From Paenibacillus luteus (GTDB lineage: Bacteria > Bacillota > Bacilli > Paenibacillales > Paenibacillaceae), in contig NZ_SKCD01000022.1 in the NCBI RefSeq assembly GCF_006542765.1, forward strand, positions 531,218-595,217: 64,000 nucleotides of DNA, in the 5' to 3' direction. The notes beneath the pieces are model-generated. The model made no database searches. It saw only the letters and a list, made by a program, of their open reading frames with translations, and had not been told where the DNA came from. Of the stretch, positions 35,272 through 43,688 are shown in pieces. The translations under genes and the position numbers were made by a program. Every line of letters begins with the position of its first letter. Within the stretch, counting starts at the first letter, position 1.

Positions 35272-37140
35272 TCACTTGAGCAGCTCCTCGATTTCCTTTT
35301 CGGACAAATGCTCCAGCTCGCCCAGCATCGCGTTCAGTTCGGCATCGTCGGTATCCTCGAGCAAGCCGGTTTCGATGATGGACGCAAGCGCCCGAATCGT
35401 CGTTCCCCGGGTCAACATGTCCTTGAGTGACACCTTAACACCGAATACATCGCCGCAGCGTACCAAGATCTGCGTCGCGACGAGCGAATGTCCGCCCAGG
35501 TCGATAAAATCGTCGTCTATTCCGATTTGATCGAAGCTGAAAAATTGTGACCAAATAACGGCAAGCTCCTTCTGAATGAACGTTTCCGGAGGCACGAAGG
35601 CATGAGCGATCATGAGCCGCGATAGGGTCGGGCTTGGCAATTGCTTCCGGTCGGTTTTCCCACTTGGCGTCAGGGGGAACGTCTCCATTTCAACGAAATA
35701 CGATGGAATCATATAATCCGGTAGGGTCTGCTGCAGATGGCCCCTGAGCTCGCTGACCGAGGGCGAGTAAACATGATCCGGTATAAAATAAGCGCATATG
35801 CGCTCGTCTCCCGGCTGGTCCTCGCGCACAACCGCCACGGCTTGACGGACGCCGACATGCTGCTCCAGCACTGAGCAGATTTCTCCCAGTTCGATGCGAA
35901 AGCCCCTCACTTTAACTTGGTCGTCGTTACGTCCAAGACATTCCAGATTGCCGTCCTGAAGCCATCGCCCGAGGTCCCCGGTATGGTACATGCGCGCCCC
36001 TGGCTTCCCTCCGTACGGGTTGGGAACGAATCGTTCAGCCGTTAGATCGGGCCTGCCGGCATAGCCACGCGCAAGTCCGATTCCACTAATGAAAAGCTCC
36101 CCCGTTTCTCCCTGGGCGACATGTTCGTAGCGGTCGTTCAGCACGTACATGGCGTTTTCGGCAATGACTGTGCCGATCGGTATAACAGTCCGTTCCGGCT
36201 GACGGTCGCTGGTCCAATTGGTAACGAAAACGGCGGCTTCCGTCGGACCGTACAAATTATGAAGCCGCGCCGACATCAGAGAACAGAACCGTTCGTTCAG
36301 CGTAGGGGACAACGGCTCGCCACATAAGAACACATGGCGGAGGAACGGCAAATCCTCGCATTGATCCGCGCTCAGGAACGTTTGGAGCATAGTAGGAACA
36401 AATTGCACAAACGAAATCTGCTCACTCTTGATTATCTCCCATAAATATGCATTATCCAGATGCCCCTTCGGCTTTGCAATAACGAGACACGCGCCACACA
36501 TATGCGGCCAAAAAAACTCCCACACCGATACATCGAAGCTGTACGGCGATTTTTGCAAAAGCTTGTCATTCTCCCCCATTACGAATGTTTGCTGAAGCCA
36601 TCGAAGCCGGTTGACGATGGCGGCATGGGTATTCATCGCGCCTTTCGGCCGCCCCGTCGACCCCGAGGTGTAAAACATATAAGCCAAATGGCCGTCCCGC
36701 GTGCGAGCTGTCCCGTTATCACTTCCTTTTCCGTTTTCCTGCAGCACCGAGTCTAACTCGTCCGCAATCCATACGTCTCCCTCAAGCTCATCGAAAAGAC
36801 CACTAAATTGGCGCTGCGTCAACACGAGCCCCACCTGGCTGTCCTTGACCATGTAAGCGAGCCTGTCCTTGGGGTAATCCGGGTCGAGCGGCACGTAAGC
36901 GCCCCCGGCCTTCAATACGGCATATAAGGCGACTACCATTTCGATTGAGCGCTCCATACCAATGCCAACAAGCTTGTCGGGTCCGATGCCGCTGCGCCGC
37001 AACCGCTGAGCCAGCGCGTCCGAGCGGCGGTTCAGCTCCGCGTAGGTCACGGATTCCCCCTGAAATCTGACGGCTTCACGGTCCGGCGTCCGTTCGACTT
37101 GCTGTTCGAATAACTCATGGATCAAGCTTTTAGCTTCCAT
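35272..37140 (-). CDS. NRPS initiation module A-PCP
   Basis: 622 aa from the ATG at 37140, preceded by GAGGAGGG; upstream in-frame codons to 37194 lack a site. Adenylation domain ~10-520 (FYTSGSTGRPKGAMNTH, SFDVSVWEFFWPHMCGACL, NLYGPTEAAVF, YHTGDLGRW) and PCP ~540-610 with IDLGGHS (Ser552). The end, LSEKEIEELLK, resembles a donor docking helix. No condensation domain, so it loads the first building block. The pocket begins D-V-W and by hand reads D-V-W-Q-F-C-L-V-F; it resembles Ser-type codes only in part, so I do not predict the substrate. First gene of the cluster; its promoter should lie in 37141-37432. Confidence 0.92.
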   Translation of the reverse strand: MEAKSLIHELFEQQVERTPDREAVRFQGESVTYAELNRRSDALAQRLRRSGIGPDKLVGIGMERSIEMVVALYAVLKAGGAYVPLDPDYPKDRLAYMVKDSQVGLVLTQRQFSGLFDELEGDVWIADELDSVLQENGKGSDNGTARTRDGHLAYMFYTSGSTGRPKGAMNTHAAIVNRLRWLQQTFVMGENDKLLQKSPYSFDVSVWEFFWPHMCGACLVIAKPKGHLDNAYLWEIIKSEQISFVQFVPTMLQTFLSADQCEDLPFLRHVFLCGEPLSPTLNERFCSLMSARLHNLYGPTEAAVFVTNWTSDRQPERTVIPIGTVIAENAMYVLNDRYEHVAQGETGELFISGIGLARGYAGRPDLTAERFVPNPYGGKPGARMYHTGDLGRWLQDGNLECLGRNDDQVKVRGFRIELGEICSVLEQHVGVRQAVAVVREDQPGDERICAYFIPDHVYSPSVSELRGHLQQTLPDYMIPSYFVEMETFPLTPSGKTDRKQLPSPTLSRLMIAHAFVPPETFIQKELAVIWSQFFSFDQIGIDDDFIDLGGHSLVATQILVRCGDVFGVKVSLKDMLTRGTTIRALASIIETGLLEDTDDAELNAMLGELEHLSEKEIEELLK

Positions 37141-37432
37141 GCCAGCCCTCCTCTTTTTATTTTCCATCAAGTATTTTCCATATCTGTATAGCAATTATGC
37201 TACTTGATTGCGATAGGAAGCGCTAATGCTGGAATGACCATGTTGTCGCTCAAATGACATTTACGCAAAAACGGTGATTTCAGCCAGTCGACGCAAAGCA
37301 GGCTGATGCCCATATGTTCCTGTACGGTAGATTGTAAGCACAAATAGAAAGGAACGCACATCATCGTGACGTGGTAACTTGTGCCCGAAGGTTGATGCGG
37401 TTATTATGACCCATCACATCACGCCCGAAGAC

Positions 37433-37642
37433 CCAAACCTTCCAATAACAACTTCCTTCTCCCTATCATCCAATATGTCTAAATTCTTATATATCTTGCT
37501 CTTCTCAATCTTGAGCTTTATCCGCCACGTCGTCGAACTCCGTGCCCAGGATGTCGATTAACGTGATCTCATTTCCCTCTTTGTCCGTGCCGATTGATAT
37601 CAAATCTTCGAGATCTTCCCCAGTGTTATCGAATTTTTGACA
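37433..37642 (-). pseudogene. sigK: sigK copy E with internal deletion
   Basis: Encodes the VKKF...GEDLEDLIS start joined straight to IGTDKEGNEITLIDILGTEF, then diverged KIEKSKIYKNLDILDDREKEVVIG with a frameshift near 37515. The deletion joins the two IG-T (ATCGGCAC-like) sites, as if by recombination between a short direct repeat, and the C-terminal HTH is gone. Its right end holds a perfect TTGTGTACACAA core at 37643-37654. Confidence 0.8.
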
Positions 37643-37725
37643 TTGTGTACACAACTCGATGTCATTTCAAGCATCATTCATGGTATTAAAAATGAACCAA
37701 CCTTTGTGATGTCACATCGATTGGT

Positions 37726-38066
37726 TCATTCAACAGTATCTATTTCATATTGTAAGTGCTGTTCTATCGCTTTCACCCAATTAGGAATAGTCTTGGACAT
37801 ATAGTTTATTACATTATGGTTTACATAAGCTTCCAATACAATCACACCATCTAAGTCACTATTATCAATAACAATTAAGTGATCAAGAAGGTATAGATGC
37901 GCAAGCAGATTCTTCATAGAGGTTTGGTCTCTTCTAATGATGTCTTCTGTAGGAATATCATGTCCACACTAATCCCAAGTCGATCGATAATTAGATTGCG
38001 AATGGTGCTCTTTCCGCTGCCATTATTCCCTGCGAATACAAAAATAACAGCAGTTGGTTCACTCAT
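37726..38066 (-). pseudogene. Zeta-toxin-like P-loop kinase with internal deletion
   Basis: Starts MSEPTAVIFVFAGNNGSGKS, a zeta/PezT-type Walker A, then STIRNLIIDRLGISVD, after which about 100 residues are missing. Two frames meet near 37917, and the second continues LLAHLYLLDHLIVIDNSDLD to the stop. The ATG overlaps the stop of the 58-aa gene before it. Zeta toxins phosphorylate UDP-sugars of wall synthesis; this copy lacks its middle and should be inactive. Confidence 0.75.
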
Positions 38067-38235
38067 GATCATTTTCCTGTTTATCAATTTGTTCGATATT
38101 CCCATTGCTATATTCTTTCATAAACTGCCCATCTTTTGTTTTATAAACGACGTAGGTATCATTAGCCTTTGCATCTAACTTGGCTCTATCCCCAGTTAGC
38201 TTTATCAGTTTTTGTAGATCCTGTATACGATTCAT
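38059..38235 (-). CDS. Small protein, putative partner of the zeta-like kinase
   Basis: 58 aa, with GGAGGG 5 nt before ATG and 8-nt overlap with the kinase start, so translationally coupled. Sequence: MNRIQDLQKLIKLTGDRAK, then NDTYVVYKTKDGQF and IEQIDKQENDHE. It looks like a complete small charged protein and sits where an antitoxin would. The usual epsilon antitoxin fold cannot be confirmed by eye. Confidence 0.6.
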   Translation of the reverse strand: MNRIQDLQKLIKLTGDRAKLDAKANDTYVVYKTKDGQFMKEYSNGNIEQIDKQENDHE

Positions 38236-38339
38236 AACTTCCCTCCGGCCATTCAGTATTTATGATCAGCAATCTTATATTTGAAGTGTATCACAGAACG
38301 TGTCCTAAGATGACACAACCCGCATTAGCGTTCAAACAC

Positions 38340-38369
38340 AAAAATAGACTGCTCTAAAAGAACAGTCTG
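38340..38369 (-). terminator. Terminator after sigK copy D
   Basis: AGACTGTTC/GAGCAGTCT stem followed by ATTTTTG on the minus strand. It differs from the hairpin behind copies A, B and C, so copy D has a different downstream flank. Confidence 0.65.
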
Positions 38370-38382
38370 AATCGAAATCTAT

Positions 38383-38887
38383 CTAACGCTTCGCCTTATA
38401 AAACTCATGATAAAGCTTCATGAGCGCCCTTTTCTCAATTCGCGACACGTAGCTGCGACTAATCCCCAGCTCCTTCGCAATCTCCCGCTGCGTCCGCTCA
38501 TCCCCGCCATGCTCCAAACCAAACCGACCAATAACAACTTCTTTCTCGCGGTCATCCAATATATCAAGATTTTTATAAATCTTGCTCTTCTCAATCTTCA
38601 GCTGCACCTTATCCACGATATCATCAGCCTCTGTACCGAGGATATCGATCAACGTGATCTCGTTGCCTTCTTTATCCGTGCCGATCGGATCGTGCAGCGA
38701 TACGTCCTTGCGCGTCTTTTTCAAAGAACGCAGATGCATAAGTATTTCGTTCTCAATACAGCGAGCCGCGAACGTCGCGAGCTACGTACCTTTTCCCGTT
38801 TGGAAGCTCTCGGTGGCTTTAATCAATCCAATCGTGCCGATGGAGATTAGATCCTCTAAATCTTCCCCGGTATTGTCGAATTTTTTG
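38383..38887 (-). pseudogene. sigK: sigK copy D with nonsense codon
   Basis: Matches SigK from VKKF to the C-terminal KAKR. A TAG replaces the Lys of GKGTKLAT (AAG to TAG near 38783), cutting the frame. The C-terminal 118 residues downstream of the stop remain open and identical in protein to copies B and C. The DNA of its C-terminal part is almost identical to copy C, so D and C are the most recent pair. Core at about 38890-38902 (TATGTGTACATAA). Confidence 0.85.
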
Positions 38888-39092
38888 ACTATGTGTACAT
38901 AACCCGATGTAAATTAAACAAACGTATTCTTATCACTACCGTTATAAAGATATGCTATGATAGTATTTTGTTCCTATAACATATTCCTAATGTTTCCGCA
39001 CTCCACATATGTCGTATGCGGAAACAAATTAATACAAATTTCATAATCTCTGAATGAGGAACTTCATCAGAACGAAAACTACTTATGTGTAC

Positions 39093-40235
39093 CTACATAT
39101 ACTCCGACAAATACTTGAAAGCTTGTGGATATTTTTTTCTCCTCTCCTTTAAATCGTATGGGATAAACACTTCATCTGCAAAGCACTTATCCAAAACCTC
39201 TTCAACATATTTATTTAATTCTTCAATTTTTTCTTTATCGTGATTATTAAATTTTCTGAATTTCTTTGGGGATATATATATTTCAATTAGAGCATCTACT
39301 TTTAACCCATTCTCACTTTCAAAAAAAGAATCATCAATTGTAGCTGAAGGGGGATTATTCATGATAATACTAACCATATTACCCAACTCTTTTTCCATTT
39401 TCAATCTACTCCATATGTCCTTCCTCATTTCAATTCCTCCATTTAACAATGCTACTCCAAGCTGTTTGGGAAGATAAATTCTTTTTGAATCTATTCTGAA
39501 ATCATGTATAAAACTCGATTCATAAAGCGTATTTTTCACCAACTGATTCGAATGCGATATCGGATGATTGCAGAGAATTGCATATTCTAAGTAAGACCAT
39601 ATAGTGCAAGATAGTTTTTGTGAAGTTTTAGTCCAAATTTGGACAATTTTATTTGTTTTGAGCTTTTTAATATTACGAGTATAAGGAAGACAATAACCCG
39701 CTTTTGACAAGATGAGTGATTCTTCTCCTACTAAGACTCTCTTACCATCTTCATCCACTATTCTATTGGCTCTTAGTATTGGATGATTGAAATACGTTGT
39801 ATCGCTGACTAATTTAGCGCTATTCGGTTTACGCATTATGAGTTTTGCCAACATATCTAGAATCAAGCTTTGAAACAATTCTTTTTCAAATGGAAGCTCA
39901 CTGTCTCCATCCAGTTTATCCCTAGTTAAGGTCAGCGGCATGGATCCTTCATAATCAAGTACCGCAACTGAGGGCATTTCATCCATTGAAGGGTACGAAT
40001 TGTGAAAGGGGGCTCGGCTTCTATAACCATTAGGAATTATGATTCCATTACAAAGCAATGTCGGATCATAGAACTGCTTTGAAGCTACATCTTCAAATTT
40101 CCATAAGACTTTACCAAACCTTTGTACTTTAATAACTCTCCAATCATTAATGTCAGCAGCAGTATGATACTTATTGAATCCGGCTCGTCCCCAATCAGTT
40201 GGGAAACTATAGTGAATCTCAGGTTTGTTCAACAC
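39093..40235 (-). pseudogene. C-terminal part of an HSP90-like (GHKL) ATPase protein, after in-frame TAG
   Basis: 380 aa that continue in the same frame as the gene at 40236-40967, separated only by a TAG at 40236-40238 followed by GTG. No ribosome-binding site precedes the GTG. So this is most simply the C-terminal half of one larger protein cut by a nonsense mutation, or needing stop read-through. No recognisable domain; alpha/beta mix with a Lys-rich end (DKEKIEELNKYVEEVLDKC). AT-rich. Confidence 0.65.
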
Positions 40236-40967
40236 CTACCATGCGAACCATGCTGGTTCACTTCTATTTGAATGATAATCACTTTCCACCTGATTCTTTA
40301 ATTCTTGTAATGACTTTTCATTAAGTTTGATCCTTATTGTAGTCCCGACAAAACGATCTATAGTATTACTTACTTCAATCTGAGTACTATCCAAACTTGC
40401 CGTAAAAGAATATCCTCGTTCCGAGTTAATATTTTTCGTTGTGACCTCAAGTTGATCTCCTAATAAAAAGGCGGAAAGTACTCCTACTCCAAATCGACCG
40501 CTTCGAGTAATCTGGGTTTCTCCATCCACTGTAAAATTCATTATCCAATCCTTATTGTTCCTATAAGATGCTCCTGCTTTAAAAAAGTACTGAATGATGA
40601 CTTCTGGTGACATTCCCATACCATTATCTTCAATTTGGAAATAATAATCGAAATCAGTCTGGTAGACACCTACCTTAATTTCCGATTTGTATTCACCTAT
40701 CACTGCCCTTGTTTTATAAAGGTGTTCAAGCTCCCTACATGCATCAACTGAATTCTGAATAAGTTCTCTCACGCCGTAACTCGGTTTGCCACCGTACAAG
40801 GGCGATACAAGTAGCTTGATAACCTCTGGATCACTGTTGAATATCGTCTTATTAGGAATAAATGGAAGAGAATCTACATACGATTTGTTTTCAAGATTTG
40901 ACCGTATTCTTCTTATGGAAATTTTCAATTTGTTTAATTCTTTATACCTTCCGTAAACTTCCCCCAT
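40236..40967 (-). CDS. GHKL ATPase domain protein (HtpG-like ATP-binding fold), probably part of a broken gene
   Basis: 243 aa. ATP-binding motifs of the GHKL superfamily: VRELIQNSVDACRE (N-box), FQIEDNGMGM (G1), FGVGVLSAFLLGD (G2), FVGTTIRIKL. Closest in style to HtpG/HSP90-type ATPases fused to HD domains. It starts 11 nt after the HD part ends in another frame, and ends at a TAG with the frame continuing beyond. Known relatives combine HD and HSP90-like ATPase parts in one protein, so the four pieces at 39093-41928 are probably one ~940-residue gene in decay. Confidence 0.7.
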   Translation of the reverse strand: MGEVYGRYKELNKLKISIRRIRSNLENKSYVDSLPFIPNKTIFNSDPEVIKLLVSPLYGGKPSYGVRELIQNSVDACRELEHLYKTRAVIGEYKSEIKVGVYQTDFDYYFQIEDNGMGMSPEVIIQYFFKAGASYRNNKDWIMNFTVDGETQITRSGRFGVGVLSAFLLGDQLEVTTKNINSERGYSFTASLDSTQIEVSNTIDRFVGTTIRIKLNEKSLQELKNQVESDYHSNRSEPAWFAW

Positions 40968-40978
40968 TATGGCCCAAC

Positions 40979-41566
40979 TTAAATCAATTTCATTTTGAAT
41001 ATTTTAAACAAAGATTCTAATTTAAGAAACTCCACACTATTGCTTGGTCTTGCATTTACAAAAAGAGTCTCAGGATCTTCATGGTTCTGATTCATGTCTT
41101 TAATGTTCTGATGAAGATTCCATTCTAATATAGAAACAGGGCTGGAAAACGATGATATTTGTAAAATTCTAGCTGGGGCACGTTCGGAAGTAATATGAAG
41201 ATAGTCAGAAATCCTTAAAACCACCATAAGATAGATAACTTTAATATTATATGGAGTACGACAATCATGATGCTTTTCTAATAGATAAGAGAATGTAGAA
41301 CGCAAATTCATTCCATGACTTCGGCTAATAAAGCCTATAATATCCATTATTTCAAAATCTAAATCAATAGTAAAAGATAAATCGCTCTCATTTGCCAACG
41401 GGAAACCAGATAATGCAATTTCATGAGCCATTCTCGGATGATGTCGACGAATGAACTCTCCAATAAACATTTTATCGCTTTCAGAATACTCATGTTTATC
41501 TTTTGAAAATTCTGTTAGTAGTAACTTTTTTTGCCGAAAATCTCTTGTCGCTTTTTCCCACTCCAT
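40979..41566 (-). CDS. HD-domain protein, second piece
   Basis: 195 aa. Carries the later HD-domain residues, seen as FIRRHHPRMAHEIA, and VVLRISDYLHITSERAP with the final Asp. The first piece (41515-41928) has the earlier HD. The two overlap in different frames, and a -1 shift at an AAAAAAA run (about 41528-41534) joins them. Its end overlaps the sense of the ATPase frame, where a second shift would be needed. Confidence 0.6.
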   Translation of the reverse strand: MEWEKATRDFRQKKLLLTEFSKDKHEYSESDKMFIGEFIRRHHPRMAHEIALSGFPLANESDLSFTIDLDFEIMDIIGFISRSHGMNLRSTFSYLLEKHHDCRTPYNIKVIYLMVVLRISDYLHITSERAPARILQISSFSSPVSILEWNLHQNIKDMNQNHEDPETLFVNARPSNSVEFLKLESLFKIFKMKLI

Positions 41567-41928
41567 TTCTTTGACTCTTGCAGGTACTTATTCCATTCTT
41601 CCAACCATGTTAAATTGTCAATTCCCTTAATTACTTCTTGTTTTCCTTTTCCCAGAAATCTATTAAACCCTTCAAAGGTAAGATGCATGCCAAGATCATG
41701 TGCCAAAATGGACAAAATCAAGATTGCAATATCTCTAGCATTTAGAAGACTAAGGCTCTCACCGATCAAATACTTGGAATTCGCTAAAACTGCTTCTACA
41801 TATGAACAATCATGCTTTGTATACTCTGGGAAAAACTCAAATTTACTTTCTTGAATGATTTCCTCAAACCGCGAGATTGTTGACCTTACGATCCCTGCAA
41901 GATATGTGTCGTTATCAAGAACATCCAT
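41515..41928 (-). CDS. HD-domain protein, first piece
   Basis: 137 aa, start of the HD/GHKL system. Contains the metal-binding HD in LSILAHDLGMHLTFEGF. Ends GKKSYY right after the A7 run, where a -1 frameshift would continue into the second piece. HD domains are phosphohydrolases; the substrate here is unknown. Confidence 0.6.
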   Translation of the reverse strand: MDVLDNDTYLAGIVRSTISRFEEIIQESKFEFFPEYTKHDCSYVEAVLANSKYLIGESLSLLNARDIAILILSILAHDLGMHLTFEGFNRFLGKGKQEVIKGIDNLTWLEEWNKYLQESKKWSGKKRQEIFGKKSYY

Positions 41929-41941
41929 AAGTTCTTTGGGA

Positions 41942-42426
41942 ATAATTATGTATCAATCCCTCCTTCCCACTAAAACATATGCTGCATATATACCTATAAT
42001 TACACCATACCTCACTAGCGTTGCGTAAAACCCCTAAATCTCAGAAAAGCAACTATGCAAAAAAAAGGAATTAAATAAAAAACTCCCCCCACTATGAAGT
42101 AAGGAGAGCACTATTGGTGCTATGAGGAAAACCTTAAGATCAGAGAACGAAATGATGCTGTTGACAAAGCTGATATTCGTGTTCGACTGCAATATCTTCG
42201 CAACAGATAATACGTTCAAGCATTCCCTCATAGCCGCCATCTACGCGATACAATTCCTCGTACTTCCAGCAGTACCAGTAACGGACTTGTGCCGGCAGCA
42301 CCTCCTAACCATTTTAGGGCCCGCACCGTGAGTCGAATCATGACCGAGCGCCTGCTGTAAATTTAGGAGCTAATTAACCCGAGCCGGGAATATTGGCTCC
42401 CCATTCCTCTACCACCTCCTCGGTTT
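41942..42426. other. Stretch without a supported gene
   Basis: Short frames on both strands only. A minus-strand frame (42034-42240) has a segment LKVFLIAPIVLSLLHSGGSF that resembles a membrane helix of BceB-type ABC permeases and may be an eroded remnant. No ribosome-binding site or other supporting feature. Confidence 0.3.
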
Positions 42427-43527
42427 AATATGCTTGAAATGTTCTTGCTTCGAACAGGCAAGGTCGAAATCACTGGACGGTTCTCCAATGCATACGAAGC
42501 GATCGAAACGATCCAACACAATGCCACAGCGGATGTCTGGTTTCTGGATATTGAGATGCCCGGGATGACCGGGCTAGAGCTGGCAGAGCATATTCATTCC
42601 AGTGATCCGAACGCTGCCATCGTATTCGTCACAGCCTATCACCAATATGCCATTGAAGCGTTCGATACAGCCGCAGTCGATTACTTGCTTAAGCCTGTGG
42701 AAATGGCGCGACTGATGAAGACGATTGAACGAATTTCGAAAGAGGCTCCCGATCGATCTCTCCCGAGAGCTCAAGCGAAGGAATCGCAATTGCAGGTCCA
42801 ACTGCTTGGACCATTCTATGTTGGCAAGATGGACGGCACCAGCTTGAACTGGAGAACCGCCAAAGAAAAGGAGTTATTCTCCTATCTGCTGCTGCACAAA
42901 ACTGCCGTTCATCGAGATAAGCTCATTGCACAGCTATGGCCAGATGAACGATACGAGAAATCCAAAATTTATTTACATACATGTGTCAGCTTTCTTAGAA
43001 AGGACTTGCGGAAATGCGGACTTGACAATGTCATTCTTTATGAGCAGGAAGCTTATCGGTTAGATGCTCAACAAGTAAGCTCTGATTATATGGCGATTAT
43101 GAGCTGCATACCAAGCGAAACGAATGATCGACAGCTGTCTATCCGTGAGATGGAAGAGATACTGAAGCTGTATCAAGGCGGCTTGCTGAAAGACGAAGAT
43201 TATCCTTGGGCCTATGAGGCTGCTGCACAAGTGGACATTGTTGTGGTCACACTATTCTTGAAGCTTATTAAGCAGTATATGGAGCAGGAAGAATATAGCC
43301 TCACCGTCAAAGCAGCCATGCAAGTGATTGCTCTTTCTCCTTATGAGGAAGAATCATATTGAATTCTCATGCAAGCGTATATGTCACTCGGTAAGCACGA
43401 TCGAGTGCTACAAACTTATCGTTGGCTTGAAGAGAAGCTTGGTGAGCTCCGCATCCAGCCTTCCTTGCTGACGAAGCAGGTTTTTGAACAAATTCAGTTG
43501 GATGACTTAGACTTAGTCCAAGAATGA
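42427..43527 (+). pseudogene. Response regulator with BTAD/SARP-type output domain, truncated and stopped
   Basis: The frame starts inside the receiver domain: the first beta strand and its acidic pair are missing, and Asp40 in VWFLDIEMPGMTG is the phospho-acceptor. Then the Lys of DYLLKPVE. An OmpR-like winged helix with ATLWPD-type motif (LIAQLWPDERYEKSKIYLHT) and a bacterial transcriptional activation (BTAD) domain follow. A TGA at about 43360 interrupts EESY-ILMQAYMSLGK, which otherwise runs on to 43527. N-terminal loss and the internal stop make it a pseudogene. In Paenibacillus-like genomes such regulators pair with membrane kinases, none of which is present here. Confidence 0.8.
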
Positions 43528-43532
43528 CGAGT

Positions 43533-43586
43533 AAAGACGCTCCAACGCCACTGGATGAGTGAGTTGGAAGCGTCTTTTGTTTTTTT
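43533..43586 (+). terminator. Terminator after the response regulator pseudogene
   Basis: AAGACGCTCCAAC...GTTGGAAGCGTCTT stem followed by TTGTTTTTTT, 5 nt past the last stop. Confidence 0.85.
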
Positions 43587-43626
43587 GACTCTCGCTCCAA
43601 TCGCTATAACTAGCAAAAATCTCATA

Positions 43627-43668
43627 GAAAAAGGACATGGTGCATAGAAAACACCATGTCCTTTCTTT
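43627..43668 (-). terminator. Terminator after the SLH gene
   Basis: AAAGGACATGGTG/CACCATGTCCTTT stem with T-rich flanks on both sides; on the minus strand it ends the SLH gene and the giant-protein operon. Confidence 0.8.
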
Positions 43669-43688
43669 GGGAAGTACCCAGTCAGACG

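Noticed and set aside
41515..41566. Programmed -1 frameshift at the A7 run as an established feature
   Set aside because: The same gene region has at least one more frame change and a TAG, which points to decay first; kept only as a possibility in the findings.
42034..42240. Minus-strand frame with a BceB-like membrane helix
   Set aside because: Only one helix-sized match, no start signal and no neighbouring transporter parts; too weak to call.
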